Shown one piece after another: positions 25,716 to 34,832 of a DNA stretch of 64,000 nt (position 1 is the first letter of the stretch; each line of letters opens with the position of its first letter). The translations under genes were made by a program, and so were the position numbers. Source of the DNA: Pimelobacter simplex (GTDB taxonomy: Bacteria; Actinomycetota; Actinomycetes; Propionibacteriales; Nocardioidaceae); assembly GCF_900114845.1 (NCBI RefSeq), contig NZ_FOUK01000004.1, positions 496,001 to 560,000 of the forward strand, in the 5' to 3' direction. The notes under the pieces were generated by a model. It saw only the letters and a list, made by a program, of their open reading frames with translations. It was not told the origin of the DNA and did no database searches.

Positions 25716-26957
25716 TCAGGGTCGGTGGAACAGGTCGTGGTGGCGCAGCGCCACCGCGAGCTGGGGGCTGATCCGGGCGATGGGGTGGCCGAGCATCTCC
25801 TCGGCCTGCCCGAGCCGGTACCGGATCGTGTTGCGGTGGACGACGAGCGCGCGGGCGGCCTCCTCGGCGCTGCCGCCGCTGTCGAGGTACGCCGTCAGGG
25901 TCTCCCGGATCCGCTGGGTGCTCTCGTCCTCGCCGACGAGCGGGCCGAGCTGGCGGCCGACGAAGCGGTCGACCTCGGGGGAGCAGCCGAGGAGGACGGG
26001 GAGCTCGACGTCGGTGTAGAGCGCCAGCCAGTCGGGGGTGTCCGGGGTGGTGACGCGGAGGGCGCCCTGGGCCTCGCGGTGGGAGGCGGCGAAGCCGGCG
26101 ATGCCAGTGGTGGCCGAGCCGACGCCGACGACGACGCCCTCGTGGGCCAGGGCATCAGGGTCGGCGGCCGGGCCGGCGAGAGCGGCGAGGCCGCTCAGGT
26201 CGGGGGCGTCGCGGGTGCCGAGCCACATCCAGAGCTGGCGGCCGCCGGGCTTGACCACGAGCGGGCTGGCGGCGCCGATCCGGCGGGCGAGCTCGGTGGC
26301 GAGCTGCTCGAGGGTGCCGACGCGCTCGGCGTCCCCCACGGAGAGGACGACGGCCGTGTGGTGCACCGAGATCGGGTACCCCCCGAGCGCGGACGACGCC
26401 TCGCGCGGGTCGCTCAGCTCGCCGGCCAGGATCGAGCGGGCCGCCTCGTAGCGCTGGGCCGCCGCGCCGGCCAGGACCCGCGAGCGCGCGGCCTGGTAGG
26501 TGGCGACGGACTCGGTGATCGACTCGTCGAGCCAGACCCCGGCCCGGTTCCAGAAGTACATGAGCAGGTCGGCCCGGTCGAAGTCGGCCGGGGGCAGCGC
26601 CTTGATCAGCTCGCTGACGTAGTCCCACACCTCCTGCTGGGCGACCCGGTAGAACCGGATGAGCATCTCGAGCGGCAGCTGCCGGTCGGCCAGCTCGACC
26701 GAGAGCCGGCGGGCGGCGTCGACGAGGTGGAAGTGCTGCTCGGGCTGCGCGAAGTCGCCGAGGAAGGCGATCCAGTGCTCGCGGACGGTGAGCCGGACCT
26801 GCTCGGGCAGCCCCTCGACGGCGGCGACCTCGGGGATCTCGGTGTAGATGGCGTTGGTGACCCGGTCGACCCAGACGTCGACCTCGTCGGGCTGGGCCTG
26901 CGCGGCGACGTACGCCAGGAGCCAGGGCGCCAGGTCCGACGGCATCGACTCGCTCAC
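25716..26957 (-). CDS. PucR-family transcriptional regulator (copy 1)
   Basis: 413 aa. The N-terminal RsbRD-like helical part (about 1-160) and middle GGDEF-like part lead to a C-terminal PucR HTH (LDSGGSAEEAARALVVHRNTIRYRL). It resembles the PucR at 38326 throughout, for example in the shared QPEQ.FHLV stretch, so the two are paralogues flanking the mce operon. GTG 26957; ATG 26945 is also possible. It is divergent from the ChoD-like gene and is a good candidate regulator of the lipid uptake operon. Confidence 0.86.
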   Translation of the reverse strand: MSESMPSDLAPWLLAYVAAQAQPDEVDVWVDRVTNAIYTEIPEVAAVEGLPEQVRLTVREHWIAFLGDFAQPEQHFHLVDAARRLSVELADRQLPLEMLIRFYRVAQQEVWDYVSELIKALPPADFDRADLLMYFWNRAGVWLDESITESVATYQAARSRVLAGAAAQRYEAARSILAGELSDPREASSALGGYPISVHHTAVVLSVGDAERVGTLEQLATELARRIGAASPLVVKPGGRQLWMWLGTRDAPDLSGLAALAGPAADPDALAHEGVVVGVGSATTGIAGFAASHREAQGALRVTTPDTPDWLALYTDVELPVLLGCSPEVDRFVGRQLGPLVGEDESTQRIRETLTAYLDSGGSAEEAARALVVHRNTIRYRLGQAEEMLGHPIARISPQLAVALRHHDLFHRP

Positions 26958-26984
26958 GGCCTCACCCTAGGGCGTGCCGACCGT

Positions 26985-27021
26985 CTTTGTGCACCGGGAC
27001 AAAGGCCCTCGCCATCTTTGG
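26985..27021. promoter_or_regulatory. Possible operator upstream of the GMC/mce operon
   Basis: CTTTGT (26985-26990) and ACAAAG (26999-27004) form an inverted repeat. GGACAAA (26997-27003) followed 11 nt later by TCTTTGG (27015-27021) recurs with a 10-nt gap at 41078-41101 upstream of the aldehyde dehydrogenase and desaturase genes. Confidence 0.45.
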
Positions 27022-27121
27022 ACCGCCGCCACGAGAGCGTGACGCCCGTCACCGAGTGAGATGGGCGCTCACAGGCCGGCCCGGCACAGGGGCCCGGCCG
27101 TTCCCATGGGGGTGCTTCGCC

Positions 27122-28876
27122 ATGCACGCAGAAGACCGCGCCGCAGACTTCGCGTACGACGTGGTGGTCGTCGGCTCCGGCTTCGGCGGCTCGGTGACGG
27201 CGCTGCGCCTCGCCGAGAAGGGCTACCGGGTCTGCGTGCTGGAGGCCGGCCGGCGCTTCGCGGACGACGAGTTCGCGACGACCTCGTGGGACGTGCGCAA
27301 GTTCCTGTTCGCCCCGCGGCTGGGCTGCTTCGGCATCCAGCGGATCCGGCTGCTGCGCGACGTCGTCGTGCTCGCCGGGGCGGGTGTCGGCGGCGGCTCG
27401 CTGGTGTACGCGAACACGCTCTACCAGCCCAAGTCGGACGCCTTCTACAACGACCCGCAGTGGGCGCACATCACCGACTGGAAGGCCGAGCTGGCGCCGT
27501 ACTACGACCAGGCGAGCCGGATGCTCGGCGTGGTCCCGAACCCGACCGCCACGCCGAGCGACGAGATCATGAAGCAGGTCGCCGACGAGATGGGCGTGGG
27601 CCACACCTACCGCCCGACCCCGGTCGGCGTCTGCTTCGGGACGCCGGGCGCGGCGATCCCGGACCCGTACTTCGGCGGTGCCGGCCCCGAGCGCCGTGGG
27701 TGCCTGGAGTGCGGCGAGTGCATGACCGGGTGCCGGCACAACGCGAAGAACACGCTGCTCAAGAACTACCTCTACCTCGCCGAGAAGCTGGGCGCCGAGG
27801 TCCGCGAGCGCACGACCGTCGCCGCGATCAAGCCTCGCCCCGGCGGCGGGTACGACGTCGTCACCCACCGCTCCGGCGGCTCCGCGCGGCGGACGACGAG
27901 CATCGCCGCCGCCCAGGTCGTCGTCGCGGCCGGCACGTGGGGCACCCAGGAGCTGCTGCACGGGATGCGCCGCTCCGGCGACCTGCCGCAGCTCTCCGAG
28001 CGGCTCGGCTACCTGACCCGGACCAACTCCGAGGCGCTGTGCGCGTCGAGCACGAAGCTGCGCAGCAAGGACCAGCACGACTTCCACCACGGCGTCGCGA
28101 TCACGTCGTCGATCCACCCCGACGAGGTCACCCACGTCGAGCCGGTCCGCTACGGCAAGGGCTCCGGCCTGATGGGCCTCCTGCTGACGCTGATGACGGA
28201 CGGCGGCGGCCGGGTGCCGCGCTGGCTGCGCTGGCTCGGCCAGGCCGTGCGCCACCCCGGCCTGCTGCTCTCCACGTACGCCGGCCTCGGGAGCTGGCCC
28301 GAGCGCACGATCATCGCGCTGGTCATGCAGACCAGCGACAACTCGATCACCGTCTCCCCGAAGAAGCGCCGGCGCAAGGTCCGGCTGACCTCGACGCAGG
28401 GCCACGGCGAGCCCAACCCGACGTGGATCCCGGCGGGCAACGAGGTCGTCCGCCGGATCAGCGACAAGATCGACGGCGGCTCGTACAGCAGTGCCGGCGA
28501 GATCTTCAACATCCCCATGACGGCGCACTTCCTGGGCGGCTGCCCGATCGGCGACTCCGCCGAGCACGGCGTGATCGACCCGTACCACCGGGTCTACGGC
28601 CACCCCGGCCTGCACGTCGTCGACGGCGCCGCGATCTCCGCGAACCTCGGCGTGAACCCCAGCCTCACCATCACCGCGCAGGCCGAGCGCGCGATGGCGG
28701 TGTGGCCCAACCGCGGCGAGGCCGACCCCCGCCCCGCCCTCGGAGCCGGCTACGAGCGGCTCTCCCCGATCGCGCCGGTGCGGCCGGCTGTGCCCCCGAC
28801 CGCACCGGCTGCGCTGCGTCTCCCCTTGTACGTCGTGAAGAGTGACCAGAGCGAGAAGACCGAGGCCACCGCGTGA
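27122..28876 (+). CDS. GMC-family oxidoreductase, ChoD-like
   Basis: 584 aa, close to the roughly 578 aa of M. tuberculosis ChoD (Rv3409c). FAD site VVVVGSGFGGSVTALRLAEKG at the N-terminus, a GAGVGGGSLVYANTL block, an internal cysteine-rich segment (CLECGECMTGC) and the C-terminal VDGAAISANLGVNPSLTI block. It probably oxidises a sterol or other lipid alcohol. ATG 27122. The last bases overlap the first YrbE gene as GTGA, so oxidation and import of the lipid appear to be one transcription unit. True cholesterol oxidase activity is unproven for this family branch. Confidence 0.88.
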   Translation: MHAEDRAADFAYDVVVVGSGFGGSVTALRLAEKGYRVCVLEAGRRFADDEFATTSWDVRKFLFAPRLGCFGIQRIRLLRDVVVLAGAGVGGGSLVYANTLYQPKSDAFYNDPQWAHITDWKAELAPYYDQASRMLGVVPNPTATPSDEIMKQVADEMGVGHTYRPTPVGVCFGTPGAAIPDPYFGGAGPERRGCLECGECMTGCRHNAKNTLLKNYLYLAEKLGAEVRERTTVAAIKPRPGGGYDVVTHRSGGSARRTTSIAAAQVVVAAGTWGTQELLHGMRRSGDLPQLSERLGYLTRTNSEALCASSTKLRSKDQHDFHHGVAITSSIHPDEVTHVEPVRYGKGSGLMGLLLTLMTDGGGRVPRWLRWLGQAVRHPGLLLSTYAGLGSWPERTIIALVMQTSDNSITVSPKKRRRKVRLTSTQGHGEPNPTWIPAGNEVVRRISDKIDGGSYSSAGEIFNIPMTAHFLGGCPIGDSAEHGVIDPYHRVYGHPGLHVVDGAAISANLGVNPSLTITAQAERAMAVWPNRGEADPRPALGAGYERLSPIAPVRPAVPPTAPAALRLPLYVVKSDQSEKTEATA

Positions 28877-29700
28877 CGGCCGCCCCCGCGGGGCTGACCG
28901 ACGAGACCCGCCAGGTCGCCCGGGACGCCGTCCGCTCGACCTTCCTGTTCAAGACCCTCGGCACGTTCGGCGACTTCTACGCCTTCGTCGGCAAGGTCTT
29001 CGCGCAGATGTTCACCCGGCGCTTCCAGTTCCGCGAGTTCATCTCCCAGGCCTGGTTCATCACGACGGTCTCGTTCGGGCCCGCACTGCTGGTGTCGATC
29101 CCGTTCTGCGTCGTCATCATCTTCCAGGTCAACCAGCTGCTCATCCAGATCGGCGCGGTCGACCTGGCCGGCGCGGGCGCGGCGGTCGCCGTCGTCCGCG
29201 AGATCGGCCCGATCGTCTCGGTTCTCGTCGTGGCCGGCGCCGGGGCGACGGCGATCTGCGCCGACCTCGGCTCCCGCAAGATCCGCGAGGAGATCGACGC
29301 CATGGTCACCCTGGGCATCGACCCGATCGAGCGGCTCGTCGTCCCGCGGGTGATCGCGTCGACGCTGGTCGGGATCGCGCTCAACGGCATGGTGACGGTG
29401 GTCGGCCTGGTCGGCGGGTACTTCTTCTCGGTCGTCCTCCAGGGCGCCACCCCGGGGCTGTACCTGTCCGACCTGACGCTGCTCGTCGGCCTGCCGGACT
29501 TCCTCGCCTCGGAGGCCAAGGCCGCTGTCTTCGGCATGCTCGCCGGCCTCACCGCCTGCTACCTCGGGCTCAACGCCAAGGGCGGGCCGAAGGGCGTCGG
29601 CGAGGCCGTCAACCAGACGGTCGTCTTCGCGTTCATGCTGCTCTTCGCCGCCAACAGCGTGATCAGCGCCCTGTTCCTGCAGATCAAGCTCGGAGCCTGA
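28873..29700 (+). CDS. yrbEA: YrbE/MlaE-family permease A of the Mce transporter
   Basis: 275 aa membrane permease with about five to six helices. The EQ-loop-like region (ADLGSRKIREEIDAMVTLGIDPIERLVVPRV) that contacts the ATPase is clear. It pairs with the next gene to form the inner-membrane channel of a Mce lipid importer. GTG 28873 overlaps the GMC oxidase stop. No MceG-type ATPase gene is in the window, which is normal because mceG is usually unlinked. Confidence 0.95.
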   Translation: MTAAPAGLTDETRQVARDAVRSTFLFKTLGTFGDFYAFVGKVFAQMFTRRFQFREFISQAWFITTVSFGPALLVSIPFCVVIIFQVNQLLIQIGAVDLAGAGAAVAVVREIGPIVSVLVVAGAGATAICADLGSRKIREEIDAMVTLGIDPIERLVVPRVIASTLVGIALNGMVTVVGLVGGYFFSVVLQGATPGLYLSDLTLLVGLPDFLASEAKAAVFGMLAGLTACYLGLNAKGGPKGVGEAVNQTVVFAFMLLFAANSVISALFLQIKLGA

Positions 29701-30531
29701 ATGCCCATGTCCCAGCTCTCCCGCCACCTGGCGAAGCCCACGACGTCGCTGCGCAACCTCGGCGACCAGCTCAGCTTCCACGGCAACGCCTACGCGCACA
29801 TGCCCCGTGCGCTCAAGCACTACCCCAAGGAGGTCGTCCGGTTGCTGGCCGAGGTCTCCCTCGGCTCCGGCGCGCTCGCCCTCATCGGCGGCACGGTGCT
29901 GGTGATCGGCTTCCTCACCGCCGCCTCGGGCATCGAGGTCGGCCTGCAGGCCTACACGTCGTTCGACAACATCGGCGTCTCGACGCTGTCGGGCTTCTTC
30001 TCGGCGTACTTCAACACCCGCGAGGTCGCGCCGATCATCGCGGGCATCGCGCTCACCGCGACCGTCGGCGCCGGGTTCACCGCGCAGATCGGCGCGATGC
30101 GGGTCAGCGAGGAGATCGACGCGCTCGAGGTGATGGCGGTCCCGCCGGTGCCCTACCTGGTCACCACGCGGATCATCGCCGGCCTGATCGCGGTCGTGCC
30201 GCTCTTCGCCATCGCGCTGATGATGTGCTGGCTCGCGACCTACCTCGTCGTCACGGTCGGCTACGACCAGGCGCCCGGCACCTACCAGCACTACTTCGAC
30301 ACCTTCCTCATCTCCAGCGACCTGTTCCTGGCGATGGTCAAGGTGGCGCTGATGGCACTCGTCATCGTCTCGATCTGCTGCTACCACGGCTTCCGCGCCT
30401 CGGGCGGTCCCGCCGGTGTGGGCAAGGCGGTCGGCAAGGCCGTGCGCTCGGCGCTCATCTGCACGATGTTCATCGACCTGATCTTCGCGATCGCCGTCTG
30501 GGGCGGTCCGTCGGTCCACATCGCGGGGTGA
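29701..30531 (+). CDS. yrbEB: YrbE/MlaE-family permease B of the Mce transporter
   Basis: 276 aa, partner of the preceding permease, with the same family layout and a matching coupling loop (GAMRVSEEIDALEVMAVPPVPYLVTTRII). ATG 29701 directly follows the previous stop; ATG 29707 is an alternative. Its end overlaps or abuts the mceA leader, which keeps expression of channel and Mce subunits linked. Confidence 0.95.
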   Translation: MPMSQLSRHLAKPTTSLRNLGDQLSFHGNAYAHMPRALKHYPKEVVRLLAEVSLGSGALALIGGTVLVIGFLTAASGIEVGLQAYTSFDNIGVSTLSGFFSAYFNTREVAPIIAGIALTATVGAGFTAQIGAMRVSEEIDALEVMAVPPVPYLVTTRIIAGLIAVVPLFAIALMMCWLATYLVVTVGYDQAPGTYQHYFDTFLISSDLFLAMVKVALMALVIVSICCYHGFRASGGPAGVGKAVGKAVRSALICTMFIDLIFAIAVWGGPSVHIAG

Positions 30532-30536
30532 GCGCC

Positions 30537-31730
30537 ATGACCACCCAGAACGCCCACCGGATCGACCGCCAGGTCGTCTACGGCTTCCTCTTCCTCGCGC
30601 TCGTCGCCGCGCTCGTCGCGGGCACGATCGCCAAGTACCGCGGGGTCTTCGACGACAACGTCCTGGTCACCGTCGAGGCCGACCGGGCCGGGCTGACCCT
30701 GGCCTCCGGCGCCCCGATCAAGCTGCGCGGCGTCGAGATCGGCCGCGTCGGCAAGGTCGAGTCGGACGGCGAGAAGGTCCGCATCGAGCTCAAGATCGAC
30801 GCCGACAAGGTCGACCGGGTCTCCGCGGACGTGACCGCGCAGATCGTGCCGCCGACGGCGTTCGGAGCGAAGTACGTCCAGCTCACCCCGCCCGCCGACA
30901 GCACCAGCGGCGACGGCGCCATGATCCGCGCCGGTGCGGTGATCCCGGCCGACCGGGTCACCGTCGAGGTCGACGAGGCGTTCGAGAACCTCACCAAGGT
31001 CCTGGACGTCGCCCGCCCGGCCGAGGTCAGCTCCGCGCTCACCGCGGTCGCCGGCGCCGTCGAGCAGCGCGGCGAGCTGATCGGCGCGCTCATCACCCAG
31101 ACCGACGCCTACCTGCGCTCGTTCAACCCGTCGCTGCGCACCCTCAGCGCCGACCTCCGGGTCGCCGACGACGTCGCCGACGTCTACGCGATCGCCCGGC
31201 CCGACCTGGTCGACGCGCTCAGCCAGGCCGGTGAGGTCTCGCAGACGCTGGTCCAGCAGCAGGCCTCGCTGCGTGCCCTGGAGCGCAGCCTCACCGGCTT
31301 CAGCGACAGCGCCGACGTGCTGCTGCGCGACTCGGAGCAGGGCCTGGTCACCTCGCTGCGCCTGCTCCAGCCGGTCTCGGCCGTGGTGGAGCGCTACTCG
31401 CCGGAGCTGCCCTGCCTGCTGCTCGGACTGGCCTCGGCGAACAAGCTCGCCGAGGCCGCCGTCGGCGGCACCCACCCGGGCGTCACGACGTACACGCGGG
31501 TGGTGCCGGGCCGCGACCCCTACACCTACGAGGAGAACCTCCCGCAGATCGGCGCCGACAACGGTCCCGCCTGCTACGGCCTCCCCTATGTCACGCCCGA
31601 GGAGGCCCGGGTGCCGCCGCCGTCGTTCCGGACCGGGGCCAACCCCTACGTCGGGCCGCAGCCCACGCCGAGCGAGGCCGTCGTCGACACGCTGCTCGGC
31701 CTGCTCAAGGGAGGGACGAACCTGCCGTGA
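30537..31730 (+). CDS. mceA: MceA subunit
   Basis: 397 aa. One N-terminal membrane helix, an MlaD/Mce domain (ADRAGLTLASGAPIKLRGVEIGRVG) and a long helical part ending in a conserved cysteine region (LPCLLLG..PACYG). Mce subunits build a hexameric tunnel that carries hydrophobic substrates across the envelope. ATG 30537 has GGGGTGAG upstream; GTG 30528 overlapping the upstream stop is possible. The first of six subunits in canonical order. Confidence 0.94.
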   Translation: MTTQNAHRIDRQVVYGFLFLALVAALVAGTIAKYRGVFDDNVLVTVEADRAGLTLASGAPIKLRGVEIGRVGKVESDGEKVRIELKIDADKVDRVSADVTAQIVPPTAFGAKYVQLTPPADSTSGDGAMIRAGAVIPADRVTVEVDEAFENLTKVLDVARPAEVSSALTAVAGAVEQRGELIGALITQTDAYLRSFNPSLRTLSADLRVADDVADVYAIARPDLVDALSQAGEVSQTLVQQQASLRALERSLTGFSDSADVLLRDSEQGLVTSLRLLQPVSAVVERYSPELPCLLLGLASANKLAEAAVGGTHPGVTTYTRVVPGRDPYTYEENLPQIGADNGPACYGLPYVTPEEARVPPPSFRTGANPYVGPQPTPSEAVVDTLLGLLKGGTNLP

Positions 31731-32785
31731 CGAACCGTGCCCACCGGCTCAGCCCGGAGAAGCGCCGTCAGCGCTCCGACCTCATCAAGTTCACCTCCTT
31801 CCTCGCGATCGCCGCCGTCTTCACGGTGTGGGTCGCCGCGGTCACCGGCGAGTACCGCCCCGGCGGGCGCGACGACTACCGCGCGGTCTTCGACGACGTC
31901 TCCGGCCTCGCGGTCGGCGACGAGGTTCGGGTCGCCGGCGTCGATGTCGGCAAGGTGACCGGCATCGACGTCCAGCCCGACAGCTCGGTGATCGTGAGCT
32001 TCGACGTCCGCGAGGGCCAGCGCCTGACGAAGGACACCCACGCGACCATCCAGTACCGCAACCTGATCGGCGACCGCGTCGTCCAGCTCACCCCGGGAGA
32101 CGCGAAGGGCGACGGCGCGCAGCCGCTCGCGGCCGGCGGGACGCTGCCCGCGGCGCAGACCGCGTCGGCGCTCGACCTCGACACGCTGCTCAACGGCTTC
32201 AAGCCGCTGTTCGCCGGGCTCAGCCCGACCCAGGTCAACGAGCTGTCCGGCCAGCTGGTGCAGGTGCTCCAGGGCCAGCAGGCCGCGGTGGCCACGCTCG
32301 TCCAGCACGTCGCCTCGTTCACCACGACGATAGGCAGCCGCGAGGAGGTGATCGGACAGGTGATCCGCAACCTCAACAGCGTCCTCAGGACGGTCGACAG
32401 CCGCAAGGAGACCGTCGGGCTGCTGCTCGACCGGCTCGACACCCTGCTGAAGGGACTCGACGAGCAGGACACCCAGGTGCTCGACGCCGCCGCCCGGATC
32501 GACAGGTTCGCGACGGACGCCGCTTCGCTCGCCAGCCGGGCGCGCGGCGACCTGCGCACCGACCTGCAGGGACTCGCGGTCTCGGCGCGCGGGATCAACC
32601 GCAGGTCCGACGTGCTGGAGGCCGTCCTGCAGAACCTGCCGGCCCACTACCGGGCGATCCAGAACACCGCTTCGTACGGCAACTTCTTCAACTTCTTCCT
32701 CTGCGGCGTGCGGGTCGAGACCGGGCTCGGCAAGGCCCAGGTCACCACGCCGTGGATCTACTCCGACGCACCGAGGTGCAAGTGA
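31727..32785 (+). CDS. mceB: MceB subunit
   Basis: 352 aa. N-terminal helix, Mce domain (FDDVSGLAVGDEVRVAGVDVGKV), long helical region, and a C-terminal block (YGNFFNFFLCGVRVE) typical of MceB. GTG 31727 overlaps the mceA stop by 4 nt. Confidence 0.94.
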   Translation: MTNRAHRLSPEKRRQRSDLIKFTSFLAIAAVFTVWVAAVTGEYRPGGRDDYRAVFDDVSGLAVGDEVRVAGVDVGKVTGIDVQPDSSVIVSFDVREGQRLTKDTHATIQYRNLIGDRVVQLTPGDAKGDGAQPLAAGGTLPAAQTASALDLDTLLNGFKPLFAGLSPTQVNELSGQLVQVLQGQQAAVATLVQHVASFTTTIGSREEVIGQVIRNLNSVLRTVDSRKETVGLLLDRLDTLLKGLDEQDTQVLDAAARIDRFATDAASLASRARGDLRTDLQGLAVSARGINRRSDVLEAVLQNLPAHYRAIQNTASYGNFFNFFLCGVRVETGLGKAQVTTPWIYSDAPRCK

Positions 32786-33777
32786 TGAGCCGCGTGATCA
32801 GCCCCGACCGCCGCGCCGTGCGCGGACTCGTGGGGACCGTCGCCCTGGTGCTGGTGGTGCTCGCCGCGCTCAACATCAACCGGCTGCCGCTCATCGGCAA
32901 CAGCGACATCCTGCACGTGCAGTTCGTCGAGGCGGGCGGCCTCAAGGGCGGCGACGCGGTGATGATCTCCGGTGCCCAGGTGGGCAAGGTCCGCACGGTC
33001 CGGCTCGACGGTCAGCACGTCGTCGCCGACATCGTGCTCACCGACGGGGACGTCGTGCTGGGCGAGGACACCGAGGCCCGGATCATCACGATCACGCTGC
33101 TCGGACGTGCGGCGGTCGAGCTCGAGCCGCGGGGTTCGGGCGAGCTGGCGGCCGGGGACGCGATCCCGCTCGAGCGGACGTCGTCGCCGTACAACCTGAC
33201 GAGCACGCTCAACCAGCTCACCGAGACCACCGCGGACATCGACAAGGCGCAGCTCGCGCACGCGCTCGACCAGGCCTCGACGACCCTGAACGCCTCGAGC
33301 CCCGAGCTCGGCCCGGCGCTCGACGGCATCACCGCACTGTCGCGGGCGGTGTCGTCCAACGACGACGAGCTGCGCTCGCTCGTCGCTCACGCCGACAACG
33401 TGACCGGCGTGCTGGCCAGCCGGGACCAGCAGATCGCCTCGCTGCTCGGGTCGGGCCGCTCCCTGCTGAGCGAGCTGGACGCGCGGCAGGAGGTCGTCGT
33501 CAGCCTGCTGAAGAGCGCCCGGGCCCTGGCGACCGAGCTGCGCGCGCTGCTGAAGGACACCGACGACGTGCTCGGCCCGGCGCTCGACGAGCTCGACGGC
33601 GTGGTCGACGTCCTCAACCGCAACAAGGCGGACCTGCAGGCCTCGATCCACGGGCTGCGGGGCTACGCCACCGCCTTCGGCGAGGCGATCTCGAGCGGTC
33701 CGTGGTTCGACGCCTACATCCAGAACCTGACCGCGCCCGGCACCCTCGCCCCCATCCTCTCGGGAGTCATTCCGTGA
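32785..33777 (+). CDS. mceC: MceC subunit
   Basis: 330 aa. N-terminal helix, Mce domain (VEAGGLKGGDAVMISGAQVGKV) and a helical tunnel segment; the C-terminal part has few cysteines, as in MceC. ATG 32785 overlaps the mceB stop by 1 nt. Confidence 0.94.
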   Translation: MSRVISPDRRAVRGLVGTVALVLVVLAALNINRLPLIGNSDILHVQFVEAGGLKGGDAVMISGAQVGKVRTVRLDGQHVVADIVLTDGDVVLGEDTEARIITITLLGRAAVELEPRGSGELAAGDAIPLERTSSPYNLTSTLNQLTETTADIDKAQLAHALDQASTTLNASSPELGPALDGITALSRAVSSNDDELRSLVAHADNVTGVLASRDQQIASLLGSGRSLLSELDARQEVVVSLLKSARALATELRALLKDTDDVLGPALDELDGVVDVLNRNKADLQASIHGLRGYATAFGEAISSGPWFDAYIQNLTAPGTLAPILSGVIP

Positions 33778-34832
33778 CGAAGAAGATCCTCATCGCGCTC
33801 GTGGCCGCCGCTCTCGTGGCCGGTGCCTTCGTGTGGCAGCGCGACAGCGGCAGCACGACGGTCCGGGCGTACTTCGCCAGCGCTGAGGGCCTCAACGTCG
33901 GCGACGACGTCAAGGTGCTCGGCGTCAAGGTCGGCACGATCGACAAGATCGAGAACGAGCCGAAGGGCGTCCTGGTGACCCTGCAGGTCGACGCCGGCCA
34001 GCCGATCCCGGCCGACGCGCACGCCGCGATCGTCTCGCCCAGCCTGGTCAGCGGCCGGTTCGTCCAGCTCGACCCCGTGTACGACGGCGGCGAGCGGATG
34101 GCCGACGGCGCGACCATCGCCCTGGAGAGGACCGCGGTCCCGGTCACCTTCGACGACGTCAAGCAGCAGCTCACCGACCTCGCCACCACGCTCGGTCCCG
34201 ACGCCGGCAAGAAGGCGGGCCCGCTCGCGGTCGCCATCACCGCGCTGGAGCGGAGCCTGCGGGACGGCAACTCCACCCAGCTGCGGACCTCGATCGACGA
34301 GCTGCGCGGTGCGGCGACCGCCCTGTCCGACGGGCGCTCGGACCTGTTCTCGACGATCAAGAACCTCGACGCCTTCACCCGCAACCTGGCGCTCAACGAC
34401 GCGGCCGTGCGCGGCTTCACGACCGAGCTGGACGACGTGAGCGCCGTCCTCGCCTCGAACCGGACGAACCTCACGGGCGCACTCGAGGACCTCGCGACGG
34501 TGCTCGCCGCGACCGACGCCTACTTCACGAAGCACCGCAAGCGGCTGCGCAGCACCACCAAGGACGTCAACCTGCTGGCGGCCGCGCTGGCCGACCGGTC
34601 CAACGAGCTGGCCGGCGTCCTGCACGTCGCCCCGCACGCGCTCATCGACCTCAGCAACACGATCCAGGACCAGGCGATCACCGGCCGGGCGACGCTGTCG
34701 GCGCTCGACAACGTGCCGCAGCTCCTGTGCGGGGCCGTCCTGGGGGTCGGCGGCACGGCGGAGCAGTGCGCCCAGGTGCTGCAGCCGCTCGCCGACCTGC
34801 TCGGCCTCGACCTGACAGGAGGCCGGCGATGA
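33774..34832 (+). CDS. mceD: MceD subunit
   Basis: 352 aa. Short signal-anchor, Mce domain (SAEGLNVGDDVKVLGVKVGTID), helical region and a C-terminal hydrophobic block with two cysteines (LLCGAVLGVGGTAEQC). GTG 33774 overlaps the mceC stop by 4 nt. Confidence 0.94.
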   Translation: MTKKILIALVAAALVAGAFVWQRDSGSTTVRAYFASAEGLNVGDDVKVLGVKVGTIDKIENEPKGVLVTLQVDAGQPIPADAHAAIVSPSLVSGRFVQLDPVYDGGERMADGATIALERTAVPVTFDDVKQQLTDLATTLGPDAGKKAGPLAVAITALERSLRDGNSTQLRTSIDELRGAATALSDGRSDLFSTIKNLDAFTRNLALNDAAVRGFTTELDDVSAVLASNRTNLTGALEDLATVLAATDAYFTKHRKRLRSTTKDVNLLAAALADRSNELAGVLHVAPHALIDLSNTIQDQAITGRATLSALDNVPQLLCGAVLGVGGTAEQCAQVLQPLADLLGLDLTGGRR